Positions 17,451 through 26,099 of a stretch of 64,000 nucleotides of DNA are shown in pieces (position 1 is the first letter of the stretch; each line of letters begins with the position of its first letter). This stretch comes from JAISGQ01 sp045604155. GTDB lineage: Bacteria > Bacillota > Clostridia > Oscillospirales > Acutalibacteraceae. Below the pieces are notes generated by a model. That model was not told the origin of the DNA and ran no database searches. It saw only the letters and a list, made by a program, of their open reading frames with translations. The translations under genes were made by a program, and so were the position numbers. The stretch covers positions 1 to 64,000 of the forward strand of contig JAZUNN010000065.1 of assembly GCA_045604155.1 (NCBI GenBank), read 5' to 3'.

Positions 17451-18308
17451 ATGTTTAAGATATTCACAGAATCGTCATGCAATCTCCCCAAGTCACATCT
17501 CGATAAACACGATGTGAGCGTTATCTGCTGGACATACCTTCTGGACGGCAAGGAAGTCACAACCAAGGAAAGCGTTGACGATTTTGACGGACATAAGTAT
17601 TATGACCGACTGAGAAATGGTGCCGAGGCAAAGACCTCTCTTATCAATGCAGACAGATTTGTCAACGAGTTTGAACCTACCCTGGCAGAGGGAAAGGATA
17701 TTGTATTCATCCTCCTTTCTTCTGGCATCAGCGGAACATATCAGGCTGCTGTCATGGCTGCTGATATGCTTTCGGAAAAATATGAAAACAAGGTCTATGT
17801 TGTTGACTCAAAGGGTGCTGGATTCGGTGTAGGACTTCTTGTATGCCGTGCAGGTGAGCTTCGTAAGAAGGGAAAAACTGCAAAGGAGACATATGAAATC
17901 CTTACAGGCGAAACAAAAAATCTCTGCCAGTTCTTTACAGTAGGAAATCTTTCCGCATTGAGAAAAGGCGGAAGAATATCTGCTACATCTGCTATTATCG
18001 GAACAGCACTGCAGATAAAACCCATTCTTTACGGCTGCAAGGGTAAAATTGAAGCATTCAAGAAGGTCAGAGGCCGCAGAGCTTCAATACTTGAGCTTGC
18101 TGAGCTTTACAGACAGAAGGTTGTCGATGCAGGAAAGCAGCTTGTTGCAATCTCTCACTGCGACTGTCCTGAGGATGCAGGAATACTTGCAGAGCTGATT
18201 AACTCTATAGCAAAACCCCTTGAACTCCTTGTCCGCTGCCATGAGCCCATGACAGGAAGCCATCTTGGTCCCGATTCACTTGCTGTATTTTTCTTCGGAA
18301 ATATATAA
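17451..18308 (+). CDS. DegV family fatty-acid-binding protein
   Basis: 285 residues over the full DegV fold. The N-terminus (FTESSCNLPKSHL) carries the Ser-rich lipid-headgroup site, with LLSSGISGTYQAA, the VYVVDSKGAGFG strand and GNLSALRKGGRIS as further family hallmarks. DegV proteins (FakB in FakA/FakB systems) hold one fatty acid for phosphorylation by FakA; no fakA is in the window, so that use is inferred. It shares only family-level similarity with the second DegV protein at 26100-26930, so the two may differ in fatty-acid preference. Single-gene unit with its own promoter and terminator. Confidence 0.9.
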   Translation: MFKIFTESSCNLPKSHLDKHDVSVICWTYLLDGKEVTTKESVDDFDGHKYYDRLRNGAEAKTSLINADRFVNEFEPTLAEGKDIVFILLSSGISGTYQAAVMAADMLSEKYENKVYVVDSKGAGFGVGLLVCRAGELRKKGKTAKETYEILTGETKNLCQFFTVGNLSALRKGGRISATSAIIGTALQIKPILYGCKGKIEAFKKVRGRRASILELAELYRQKVVDAGKQLVAISHCDCPEDAGILAELINSIAKPLELLVRCHEPMTGSHLGPDSLAVFFFGNI

Positions 18309-18317
18309 TGTATAACA

Positions 18318-18346
18318 AAAGCCTCGCTTAAAGCGAGGCTTTTAAT
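18318..18346. terminator. Terminator between degV and the GH43 gene
   Basis: AAAGCCTCGCT/AGCGAGGCTTT stem with a TAA loop, convergent position, A/T-rich on both sides. Confidence 0.83.
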
Positions 18347-19837
18347 TTAGTCTTCTAATTTATATTTGCATCTGACAGAGGAAAAGACTGCAGGTTTTTC
18401 GCATTCGACACCGTTGCCGGTTGCATAGATGCCGTACATTACACCGGTAAATCCGCAGGCAACTTCGGTTGAAAGATATCTGGAGCGCTGTGAAGCCAGT
18501 TCAACATAATCTCCGTCCTGAGCAGCAAGGAGAGTGTAGCTTCTTGCTGTTGAAACAATTTTCAGACTTACAGGTCTGCTCATATCAACCGAAAGAGCGT
18601 TATCGCAGATGTGTTTTACGGTTCCGATTACAATTCTTGCCCTGACAGTGCCGCTTTCATCTGCAAATACTTCAAAATGATGAGTGTCATCCATAATTAC
18701 GGTCAGACCTGCTTCGCCATCTCCGGGAATGAGGGTGCAGGTGATTTCTGCATCAAACTCTTTCTGAGCAGTACCGACATATGTGGGTGAAGCGATATCA
18801 TTGAGGGTGTACTTGCATCCTCTGAGATATATTCTGTCGTCTTCAAATCTGTAATTATCGTATTGGGGATTGCGGATGTAGCACATGGTATTGCAGGGAA
18901 GAGTTTCCTCGGTAACAAATGTCTGTACGGTATTGAGCGCATCACTTTCCATTTCACCCATGACTTTTCCGTCATTTGCTGCTTCAAACCAGCCGTCCTC
19001 ACGCCAGTAAACGGGAGTCAGGAAGGTTTCTCTGCCAAGCTGATGGAATGGAAGCCACATATCAAGCTGACGGAATCCCAGGTTAACAAACCACCAGTTG
19101 CCGTTGATATCTTCAAAAAGATCACCGTGTCCCATGCCCTGATAGATGCAGCAGCCAAGATTTCTGTTTGTTATAACAGGATTGCCTGCGTAGCCTTCAT
19201 AAGGTCCGAAAAGGTTTTCTGAACGTGCATATGTTATCATATGACCGTATTCTGTACCGCCTTCGGCAACGGTGAGATAATAGTAATTGCCGACCTTGTA
19301 TACATGAGGGGATTCAAGGTATCTTCCGCCTGAGCCGCTCCACAGAGGAACAACTTCGGAAAGCTTTTCACCGGTTTCAATATCTATTTCGCACTGAAGC
19401 ACAGCGGCGATGTTGTCAGGACCGTAGTTGCCGTTGCCAACAAAATAAACATGACCGTCTTCAAAATAAAGAGAAGGATCAATTCCCTTGTGATCGATAT
19501 ATATGGGATCAGACCACTCACCGTAGATATCATCTGTCCAGACTATGAAATTCTGTCCGGTGGATGCATTGGTGGTTATCATGTAGAAACGACCGTCATT
19601 ATAACGAATTGTAGCTGCATAAATACCGCCTGAAGCACCTATATCGCTCAGATCTATCTGACTTTTTCTTGTCAGACAGTGACCGATCATTTTCCAGTTG
19701 AGAAGATCTTCACTTTCGTAGATGGGAACTCCGGGGAAATAGTGAAAGGAACTGGTTACCAGATAATACTTTCCGTTTGCAACACAGATGCTGGGATCGG
19801 GAGCCATACCCGTGATAATAGGATTTCTGTATTTCAT
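18347..19837 (-). CDS. GH43 family glycosidase, probable beta-xylosidase
   Basis: 496 residues without a signal peptide, so cytosolic. The five-bladed GH43 propeller (about 1-320) carries the expected acidic residues: general base Asp14 in MAPDPSICV, Asp120 in GIDPSLYFEDG and acid Glu175 in YLESPHVYK. NPIITGMAPDPS, SSFHYFPGVPIYES and GHGDLFEDINGNWW fit the xylosidase-type subfamilies, which also carry the C-terminal beta-sandwich seen here (about 325-490). It would release xylose or arabinose from imported oligosaccharides. AAGGAG precedes the ATG by eight bases. No sugar transporter or regulator is adjacent. Confidence 0.9.
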   Translation of the reverse strand: MKYRNPIITGMAPDPSICVANGKYYLVTSSFHYFPGVPIYESEDLLNWKMIGHCLTRKSQIDLSDIGASGGIYAATIRYNDGRFYMITTNASTGQNFIVWTDDIYGEWSDPIYIDHKGIDPSLYFEDGHVYFVGNGNYGPDNIAAVLQCEIDIETGEKLSEVVPLWSGSGGRYLESPHVYKVGNYYYLTVAEGGTEYGHMITYARSENLFGPYEGYAGNPVITNRNLGCCIYQGMGHGDLFEDINGNWWFVNLGFRQLDMWLPFHQLGRETFLTPVYWREDGWFEAANDGKVMGEMESDALNTVQTFVTEETLPCNTMCYIRNPQYDNYRFEDDRIYLRGCKYTLNDIASPTYVGTAQKEFDAEITCTLIPGDGEAGLTVIMDDTHHFEVFADESGTVRARIVIGTVKHICDNALSVDMSRPVSLKIVSTARSYTLLAAQDGDYVELASQRSRYLSTEVACGFTGVMYGIYATGNGVECEKPAVFSSVRCKYKLED

Positions 19838-19867
19838 AAAAAGTTCTCCTTGCTTTTTTATGCTTTG

Positions 19868-19896
19868 AATATAGCAAAAAGAAAATCCGCCTGCAA
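19868..19896 (-). promoter_or_regulatory. Probable promoter of the GH43 gene
   Basis: On the minus strand TTGCAG and TATATT are 17 bases apart, about 31 bases before the GH43 start codon. Confidence 0.55.
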
Positions 19897-19940
19897 TAAA
19901 TGGAAGAAGGTTGTTCGGAAAGTTACTGTCTGTGTCTGTT

Positions 19941-20522
19941 TTATGCTATAATACCCTTGAGGAGAATTGCTCTGCAGGGTGATCCTTCTGCTCCTTTTAT
20001 CTTGAGTGGTGCGGCAACAAGATAATAATCGCCTACGGGTACCTTTGACAGATTAAGACCTTCAAGAAGTGCTGCTCCTTCGCCGAGAAGCTCAAGATGA
20101 ACTGCTCTCGGTGCATTGACATCGCCTACGGAAAGAGTTTCAACGCCTACAAGTTTTATGCCGCCTTCCCTGAGGACGAATGCAGCACTCTGTGTGATTG
20201 CGCCGTTGCCTTTTATCAGAAGACGCTTCTGAATGTGAGGAAGAAGATCTTCGGCACGACTGCCTGTAAGAGGCTCGTCACATTCTATTACAGAACAGTA
20301 TCCGACGCACTTGTCGAGAGATAAGGATTCTATTGATTCACCGTCATCGATAAAGTGAAGAGGTGCATCAACATGAGTGCCGTTATGCACGCACATATGA
20401 AGATTTGAAAGGTTATACAGGGATCCTTCTTTCATGCTCATTACGGTTTCAAGCTTAGGACCGTCATCGTCGGGGAAAAGGGGAGCGGACAGAAGCTCAC
20501 GTGAAATATCATAAATTGTCAT
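19941..20522 (-). CDS. Cyclase family protein (kynurenine formamidase-like)
   Basis: 193 residues. The metal-binding signature VHNGTHVDAPLHF lies near 45-58, and the family ending (VPVGDYYLVAAPLKIKGAEG) is present. The PF04199 family includes bacterial kynurenine formamidase (KynB) and other metal-dependent hydrolases; no tryptophan catabolism gene is nearby, so the substrate cannot be named. The ATG at 20522 (MTIYDISREL) is chosen because GAGG lies eight bases upstream; the in-frame GTG at 20531 overlaps that site. Confidence 0.85.
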   Translation of the reverse strand: MTIYDISRELLSAPLFPDDDGPKLETVMSMKEGSLYNLSNLHMCVHNGTHVDAPLHFIDDGESIESLSLDKCVGYCSVIECDEPLTGSRAEDLLPHIQKRLLIKGNGAITQSAAFVLREGGIKLVGVETLSVGDVNAPRAVHLELLGEGAALLEGLNLSKVPVGDYYLVAAPLKIKGAEGSPCRAILLKGIIA

Positions 20523-20616
20523 ATATATCACCTCGCCTGAATTTTACCATATAAAAAAACTCTGTGCAATTAAAAGCACAAAATTCTTCAAGGGTATGGT
20601 AATAAAACAAATGTTG

Positions 20617-20625
20617 TGATATAAT
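20617..20625 (+). promoter_or_regulatory. Extended -10 promoter for the phosphoglycerate mutase gene
   Basis: TGATATAAT provides an extended -10; the -35 region at normal distance is poor. Confidence 0.55.
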
Positions 20626-20661
20626 TGTTTAAACTAATAAATGAATGGAAGCGCTTATCGT

Positions 20662-21894
20662 ATGAACAACACAAAATATGCAGTTGTACTCTGTGACGGA
20701 ATGTCTGATTATCCTGTGGATGCACTGGGCGGAAAGACCCCCATGGAGTATGCTGACAAACCCAATATGAATTACTTCGCCGCAAACGGAATATGCGGAC
20801 TTGCTTCAAATGTTCCTCAGGGACTCAAGCCCGGAAGTGATGTTGCAAACCTTTCCGTAATGGGCTATGACCCTGCTGTATATTATTCCGGACGTTCTCC
20901 GCTGGAGGCAGTGAGCATGGGCATAAAGCTTGCTGATACGGATGTTGCACTCAGATGCAATCTTGTAACCCTTTCCGATGAGGAAAATTACGAAGAAAAG
21001 ACAATGGTAGACTACTGCGCAGGTGATATTTCCACCGAAGAGGCAGCAGAACTTATCAAGGCAGTCCATGAAGCTTTCGGAAACGAAAAGTTTGATTTCT
21101 ATCCCGGTTTTTCCTACAGACACTGCCTTGTATGGCACAACGGAAATGCGGATATCGGAAATCTCACACCTCCTCATGATATTTCGGGCAGAGTTGTCGG
21201 TGAATACCTCAAAACCTTCTCGCTTGTCCCTGAAATGCTCGAAATGATGAAAAAGAGTGTTGAGGTGCTTAAGAATCATCCTGTGAACATTGCAAGAGTG
21301 AATGCAGGAAAACGTCCTGCAAATTCCATATGGCTCTGGGGTCAGGGTACAGCACCTTCTCTTGATCTTTTTGAAGAAAAGTACGGCAAAAAAGGCGTTG
21401 TTGTTTCCGCTGTTGACCTTATAAAGGGAATCGGCATCTGCGCAGGCATGAAGGTCTGCGAGGTTGAAGGTGCAACAGGCTATGTGGACACAAATTTTGA
21501 CGGCAAGGTAAGAGCTGCTGTTGATGAACTCAATAATGGTGCTGATTTTGCATATCTCCATTTTGAGGCACCTGACGAATGCGGACACAGAGGCGAGATG
21601 GAAAACAAGATAAAATCCATCGAGCTTATTGACGAAAAAGTTCTCGGAGTTCTTCGCCGTGAGCTTGAAAAGTATGATAACTACCGACTGCTTATTCTTC
21701 CCGACCATCCCACACCGCTGGCAACAATGACTCACGAAATGGATCCTGTGCCTTTTATTCTTTATGACAGAAAAAATGACAAGGGTATTTCTGAGTGTGG
21801 TGCTGTATCGGAGAAAACTGCGGAAAATTCAGGTATCAGAGTCGAAAAGGGCTGTGACCTGATGAATATTCTTCTTGAAAACACAGATTTTTAA
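20662..21894 (+). CDS. apgM: Cofactor-independent phosphoglycerate mutase, archaeal type
   Basis: 410 residues of the alkaline-phosphatase superfamily. The N-terminal metal site VVLCDGMSDYPV, GGKTPMEYA, and the nucleophile region PGSDVANLSVMGYDP mark the ApgM branch, which interconverts 2- and 3-phosphoglycerate. C-terminal metal ligands lie in HFEAPDECGHRGE and LPDHPTP. This branch is distinct from the GpmI enzyme of most Firmicutes, and some members may be phosphonopyruvate decarboxylase-like, so the exact reaction is likely rather than certain. The start at 20662 has TGGAAG eleven bases upstream; ATG 20641 has none. A lipoprotein gene follows 21 bases later. Confidence 0.86.
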   Translation: MNNTKYAVVLCDGMSDYPVDALGGKTPMEYADKPNMNYFAANGICGLASNVPQGLKPGSDVANLSVMGYDPAVYYSGRSPLEAVSMGIKLADTDVALRCNLVTLSDEENYEEKTMVDYCAGDISTEEAAELIKAVHEAFGNEKFDFYPGFSYRHCLVWHNGNADIGNLTPPHDISGRVVGEYLKTFSLVPEMLEMMKKSVEVLKNHPVNIARVNAGKRPANSIWLWGQGTAPSLDLFEEKYGKKGVVVSAVDLIKGIGICAGMKVCEVEGATGYVDTNFDGKVRAAVDELNNGADFAYLHFEAPDECGHRGEMENKIKSIELIDEKVLGVLRRELEKYDNYRLLILPDHPTPLATMTHEMDPVPFILYDRKNDKGISECGAVSEKTAENSGIRVEKGCDLMNILLENTDF

Positions 21895-21915
21895 ACCTGT
21901 ATGTGAGGTGATTGT

Positions 21916-22488
21916 ATGAAACGGTATATAACGGTGTTCATAGCTTCAATATTTGTGGCTGCAATGTTTCTGTCAGCAGGATGCGGAAAGAATAAGGAAA
22001 GCAAGCCTCAGGGCGATACAAATTATTCTGACAGTTTCCAGTCTGCAGCTGAGGTTGATTATGAAGATCTTGCTGTTCAGGTCAGAACAAGCTCAGCCGC
22101 TTATTTTACCGGTTCAATTATTTCGGTCACTGCTGTTATAGAAAATAAATCGGAGAACTATTATCTTGTTTCACCCCAGGGAAACGGATTTGATATCACT
22201 GTTTCTGCCGATGGCTACGAGTTTGTTCCTTCCGGTGCTGCTTCGCCTTCCGATATTCCTCTTGTGCTTGAGCCTTTTGGAAGTGTCAGCATGACAAAGG
22301 AATATAAATCCAAGGTAAATGTAAACGGCGAGGAAATCCCTGCATGGGAGTGTGAGCCTGCTGCAGTTGCTTTTGTCAGGATCAGCAAACCTGCAGTATC
22401 CCGTCAGAGTGCTCTTGAGATGCCTCTGTCTGAAGAAAAGTCTGCAAAAACATCATTTATGATGTACGGAACAGGCGAAAAACCTTAA
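21916..22488 (+). CDS. Lipoprotein of unknown function
   Basis: 190 residues. The signal peptide ends in the lipobox LSAGC (Cys23), then a polar linker and a beta-rich domain (about 50-165) resembling an immunoglobulin-like or intracellular-proteinase-inhibitor-type sandwich: ISVTAVIENKSENYYLVSPQG is the kind of strand pair seen in such folds. No enzyme motif is seen. It follows apgM closely and is closed by a terminator, so it is cotranscribed with it; a functional link is not evident. Confidence 0.75.
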   Translation: MKRYITVFIASIFVAAMFLSAGCGKNKESKPQGDTNYSDSFQSAAEVDYEDLAVQVRTSSAAYFTGSIISVTAVIENKSENYYLVSPQGNGFDITVSADGYEFVPSGAASPSDIPLVLEPFGSVSMTKEYKSKVNVNGEEIPAWECEPAAVAFVRISKPAVSRQSALEMPLSEEKSAKTSFMMYGTGEKP

Positions 22489-22493
22489 AGCAT

Positions 22494-22530
22494 AAAACGA
22501 AGCTGCTGTTTTACGGTAGCTTCGTTTTAA
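22494..22530 (+). terminator. Terminator after the apgM-lipoprotein unit
   Basis: AAAACGAAGCT and AGCTTCGTTTT form an 11-bp stem ending in a T-run. Confidence 0.83.
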
Positions 22531-22560
22531 CTGTATATAAATAGATAAGAGGGTATAACT

Positions 22561-24333
22561 TTGAAAAACAAGAAAAACAAGAAAGACCGTACAATGCCGA
22601 CAAGTAAATTTATACGCAGATTTTTGCCCTATTACAAGCCCTATGCATGGCTGATGATCTTCGATCTTTTCTGTGCACTGCTTACAACGGGATGCGATCT
22701 TTATCTTCCGACAATAGTACAGCAGATAACAAAGGACGGCATGGAAAACCCTCAGGCAATGGCTGTACGCTCGATACTTATCATAGGCGGTATCTATCTT
22801 GCGATGCGTCTTGTGGATACTGTTGCAAATTTCTTTATGGCAAGTGTGGGTCATATTACGGGTACAAAGATGGAAACAGATATGCGCAGGGACCTTTTTG
22901 CACATCTGCAGAAGCTTTCATTCTCATATTATGACGAAACAAAGGTCGGTCAGCTTATGAGCAGAATTACAAACGATCTTTTCGACGTCACTGAATTTGC
23001 TCATCACTGTCCCGAGGAGTTTTTCATCGCAGGCATAAAAATTATAGGTGCTTTTATAATTCTCTGCTTTGTAAATGTTCCTCTGACCTGCATTATCTTC
23101 GCAGTAATTCCCCTTATTATTGTTGCAACAAGGTTCTTCAATAAAAAGATGCGTGCAGCATTTGCAGAGTCAAGAGTCAAGGTCGGAGAGCTGAATTCCC
23201 AGATAGAAGACAGCCTGCTGGGAGTGCGTGTTGTACGTTCATTTGCCAATGAGGCTATAGAAGAGGAAAAATTTAAAAAAGGAAATAATGATTTCCTTAA
23301 AGTAAAAAGCCACGCATATTATTACATGGGCGGATTCAGCTCATGTACTCGATTCTTTGACGGTCTGATGTATATTCTCGTTGTGGTTGCAGGTGCACTT
23401 TTTGTAAAGAGCAATGAAATAACCGCTCCTGAATTTGTAATGTATCTGCTCTATGTTTCAACTCTGCTTACTTCAATACGCCGTATAGTTGAATTTACCG
23501 AGCAGTTCCAGAGAGGTATGACCGGTATCGAGCGTTTTGCAGAGATACTGGATACACCTGTTACAATCAAAAATTCAGAGAATGCTGAAACCCTTGAAAA
23601 CGTCAGAGGCGAGATCGAATTCAAGAATGTTGTATTCAGATATTCTGACAACAATGACTATGTTCTTACGAATATCAATCTCAAGGCTACAAAAGGCGAA
23701 AATATAGCCCTTGTAGGACCTTCCGGCGGAGGAAAAACAACCCTCTGCAGCCTTATTCCTCGTTTTTATGAAGTCACCGACGGTTCAATAACCATTGACG
23801 GAAAGGATATCCGTGATGTTACTCTTGAATCTCTGCGTGCAAATATCGGTGTGGTCCAGCAGGATGTTTACCTGTTCAGCGGCAGTGTTTTTGAAAACAT
23901 TGAATACGGCAAGCCTGGTGCATCAAAGGAAGAAATAATCGAAGCTGCAAAGAAAGCAGGGGCACATGAATTTATCATGAAGCTTCCTGACGGCTACGAC
24001 ACATATGTGGGTGAGAGAGGCGTAAAGCTTTCAGGCGGTCAGAAACAGCGCATCTCCATTGCAAGAGTATTTCTTAAAGACCCTCCTGTGCTTATTCTTG
24101 ACGAAGCAACCTCAGCACTTGATAATGAAAGCGAAAAGCTCGTTCAGAAGTCCCTTGAAGAGCTTGCTGTAGGAAGAACGACATTCACTGTTGCTCACCG
24201 ACTTACAACAATAAAAAATGCAACAGAAATTCTTGTCCTTACCGAAAATGGCATTGAAGAGCAGGGTACACACACAGAGCTTGTTGCGAAAAACGGCATA
24301 TACAGCGAACTTTACAATATGTACACGGAATAA
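22561..24333 (+). CDS. ABC exporter, fused permease and ATPase
   Basis: 590 residues: a basic N-terminus, six membrane helices (about 15-320), and an ATPase domain with Walker A GPSGGGKTT (about 387-395), Q-loop VVQQDVYLFSG, signature LSGGQKQRIS, Walker B VLILDEATSALD and H-loop VAHRL. The layout is that of MsbA/BmrA-type exporters working as dimers; a single gene suggests a homodimer. Substrate unknown; a phospholipid or drug is possible given the following acyltransferase. The TTG start at 22561 has GAGGG six bases upstream; the first in-frame ATG (residue 12) lacks such a site. Confidence 0.9.
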   Translation: MKNKKNKKDRTMPTSKFIRRFLPYYKPYAWLMIFDLFCALLTTGCDLYLPTIVQQITKDGMENPQAMAVRSILIIGGIYLAMRLVDTVANFFMASVGHITGTKMETDMRRDLFAHLQKLSFSYYDETKVGQLMSRITNDLFDVTEFAHHCPEEFFIAGIKIIGAFIILCFVNVPLTCIIFAVIPLIIVATRFFNKKMRAAFAESRVKVGELNSQIEDSLLGVRVVRSFANEAIEEEKFKKGNNDFLKVKSHAYYYMGGFSSCTRFFDGLMYILVVVAGALFVKSNEITAPEFVMYLLYVSTLLTSIRRIVEFTEQFQRGMTGIERFAEILDTPVTIKNSENAETLENVRGEIEFKNVVFRYSDNNDYVLTNINLKATKGENIALVGPSGGGKTTLCSLIPRFYEVTDGSITIDGKDIRDVTLESLRANIGVVQQDVYLFSGSVFENIEYGKPGASKEEIIEAAKKAGAHEFIMKLPDGYDTYVGERGVKLSGGQKQRISIARVFLKDPPVLILDEATSALDNESEKLVQKSLEELAVGRTTFTVAHRLTTIKNATEILVLTENGIEEQGTHTELVAKNGIYSELYNMYTE

Positions 24334-24395
24334 TGGTTGCTATTTCATGTGATATGTGATATCATGTGCAAAAATGCGAAGGGACTGTGTTGCGT

Positions 24396-25259
24396 ATGCC
24401 TTATGATCCTCAGCCTACAGAGTATTTGTTCCCCGAAAAGACAGATCAGCATTATCTTCCTGTAAAACATAAAGTCGATACTGTATTTGATGAGAATTAT
24501 CCTTTCGTTGATAAATCCTTTTCATATCGTTTCAAGGAAAGTCTGATGAGATTTCTTTGTGCTACTGTCGGATTTGCAGCAGTAAGAATCCGTTCACTTC
24601 TCAAGGTGGAAGGACGAAAGAATTTAAAGAAACATAAGGAAATTATCAAAAACGGCATTGTGTCGGCGGTAAACCATGTTTTCATATGGGATTTTATCGG
24701 TATTATGTATGCTGTGCGTCCGTACAGACCATGGATTCCCGTTTGGGATAAGAATATGAGAGGAGAAAACAGAATTCTCATTAGATACAACAGAGGAATT
24801 CCCCTTCCTACAGAGGGAAGACGTGCAACTGCTGCTTTTGCTCATTCAATAGATGAGCTGCTTACAGACAACAAACAATGGGTGCATTTTTCTGCAGAAG
24901 GCAGTATGTGGGAATATTATATGCCCATACGCCCGTTCAAAAAGGGTGCATTCACATTTGCTGTGCGAAACAATGTCCCGGTGCTTCCGCTGGCATATTC
25001 ATACAGAAAACCAAAGGGATTGCAGAAGCTTTTCTGGAAAAAGCCTCTCCTGACCCTTCGCATCGGTGAGCCGATTTTCCATGATCAGACTCAGAATAAG
25101 GTAAATGCCGCAGATGATCTGGCAAAAAGAGTCCATGCAGAGGTTTGCAGACTTGCAGGAATTGATCCTGAAGAAAATATATACGAGCCTGTGTTTATGA
25201 ATTCTGACAGAATCGATTATTACACAGATACATATGGTGTGAAGAAAAAGTATTTATGA
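24396..25259 (+). CDS. 1-acyl-sn-glycerol-3-phosphate acyltransferase family protein
   Basis: 287 residues. The PlsC domain carries the catalytic HX4D motif in AVNHVFIWDFIG, and EGSMWEYY in place of the usual EGTR block, followed by FKKGAFTFAVRNNVPVLPLAY, the conserved motif IV region. Such enzymes add the second acyl chain to lysophosphatidate. The EGSMWEYY change and the long N-terminus (about 60 residues before the helix) depart from standard PlsC, so another acyl acceptor is possible. Start is uncertain: AAGGG is 6 bases before TTG 24390 and 12 before ATG 24396. It lies about 60 bases after the ABC exporter gene with no terminator between. Confidence 0.82.
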   Translation: MPYDPQPTEYLFPEKTDQHYLPVKHKVDTVFDENYPFVDKSFSYRFKESLMRFLCATVGFAAVRIRSLLKVEGRKNLKKHKEIIKNGIVSAVNHVFIWDFIGIMYAVRPYRPWIPVWDKNMRGENRILIRYNRGIPLPTEGRRATAAFAHSIDELLTDNKQWVHFSAEGSMWEYYMPIRPFKKGAFTFAVRNNVPVLPLAYSYRKPKGLQKLFWKKPLLTLRIGEPIFHDQTQNKVNAADDLAKRVHAEVCRLAGIDPEENIYEPVFMNSDRIDYYTDTYGVKKKYL

Positions 25260-25265
25260 TGAAAA

Positions 25266-25287
25266 AACGCCCCGATCATGGGGCGTT
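25266..25287 (+). terminator. Hairpin after the acyltransferase gene
   Basis: AACGCCCC/GGGGCGTT stem; the following GATTCTTTG is a weak tail, so termination may be partial, with read-through into the HAD gene. Confidence 0.55.
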
Positions 25288-25329
25288 GATTCTTTGAAAA
25301 TTGTTTTTTTGCTGAAAGGAGTAGCTGTT

Positions 25330-26073
25330 ATGGCTCTTAAATGGATATTGTTTGACCTTGACGGAACACTGCTTCCCATGGATCAGGATGATTTTATAAA
25401 AGTATACTTCGGTGGTCTGTCAAAGAAAATGGCAGTTCACGGCTATGATGCCGATACCCTTGTAAAAGCAGTCTGGAAAGGCACTGAATCAATGATAAAA
25501 AATGATGGCTCGGTAACAAATGACGTGGTTTTCTGGAAAGCATTCCGTGATATTTACGGCGAAAACGTAATGTCAGACATAGAGAAGTTCGATGAGTTTT
25601 ATCAGACTGACTATGATAAAGTCAAAGATATCTGCGGATATAATGAAAAAGCAGCAAAGACAATAGATGCCCTTTCCGATATGGGGTATACGCTTGTACT
25701 TGCAACAAATCCCATATTTCCTTCCATTGCAACAGAAAAGAGAATGAAATGGGCAGGACTTGACAAAGAGAAATTCGTACTTTACACCACATACGAAAAC
25801 AGCAGCTCCTGCAAGCCGAATCCTGCATACTATATTGAAATACTTGATAAAATCGGTGCAAAGCCCGAAGAGTGTCTTATGGTTGGCAATGATGTCAGTG
25901 AAGATATGGTTGCAGAAAAACTCGGAATGAAGGTCTTCCTGGTTACCGATTGCCTTATCAATAAGAAGGATGCGGATATTTCGGTTTATCCCAACGGCAG
26001 CTTTGATGAGCTTATGAAATATGTGAAAAAGCTCAGAAGAAGGAGAATTCGCAGATTAATGATGCTTAAATAA
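25330..26073 (+). CDS. HAD-superfamily hydrolase
   Basis: 247 residues. HAD motifs: I FDLDGTLLP (about 7-15), II VLATNP, III Lys in CKPNPAYY and IV VGNDVSEDMVAE. The cap lies between motifs I and II (C1-type, helical). The motif set is that of a phosphatase; the substrate is unknown. ATG 25330 has AAAGGAG eight bases upstream; the open frame extends to 25294 without one. The tail is strongly basic (KKLRRRRIRRL). Confidence 0.85.
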   Translation: MALKWILFDLDGTLLPMDQDDFIKVYFGGLSKKMAVHGYDADTLVKAVWKGTESMIKNDGSVTNDVVFWKAFRDIYGENVMSDIEKFDEFYQTDYDKVKDICGYNEKAAKTIDALSDMGYTLVLATNPIFPSIATEKRMKWAGLDKEKFVLYTTYENSSSCKPNPAYYIEILDKIGAKPEECLMVGNDVSEDMVAEKLGMKVFLVTDCLINKKDADISVYPNGSFDELMKYVKKLRRRRIRRLMMLK

Positions 26074-26098
26074 AAAAGACCCGTATGGGTCTTTTTTA
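26072..26098. terminator. Bidirectional terminator between HAD and degV genes
   Basis: AAAAAAGACCC GTAT GGGTCTTTTTT: symmetric hairpin with T-runs in both directions between convergent genes. Confidence 0.9.
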
Positions 26099-26099
26099 T

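Noticed and set aside
20806..21735. A 309-codon open frame on the minus strand across apgM
   Set aside because: The plus-strand frame encodes a full recognised enzyme; the reverse frame has no domain or ribosome binding site.
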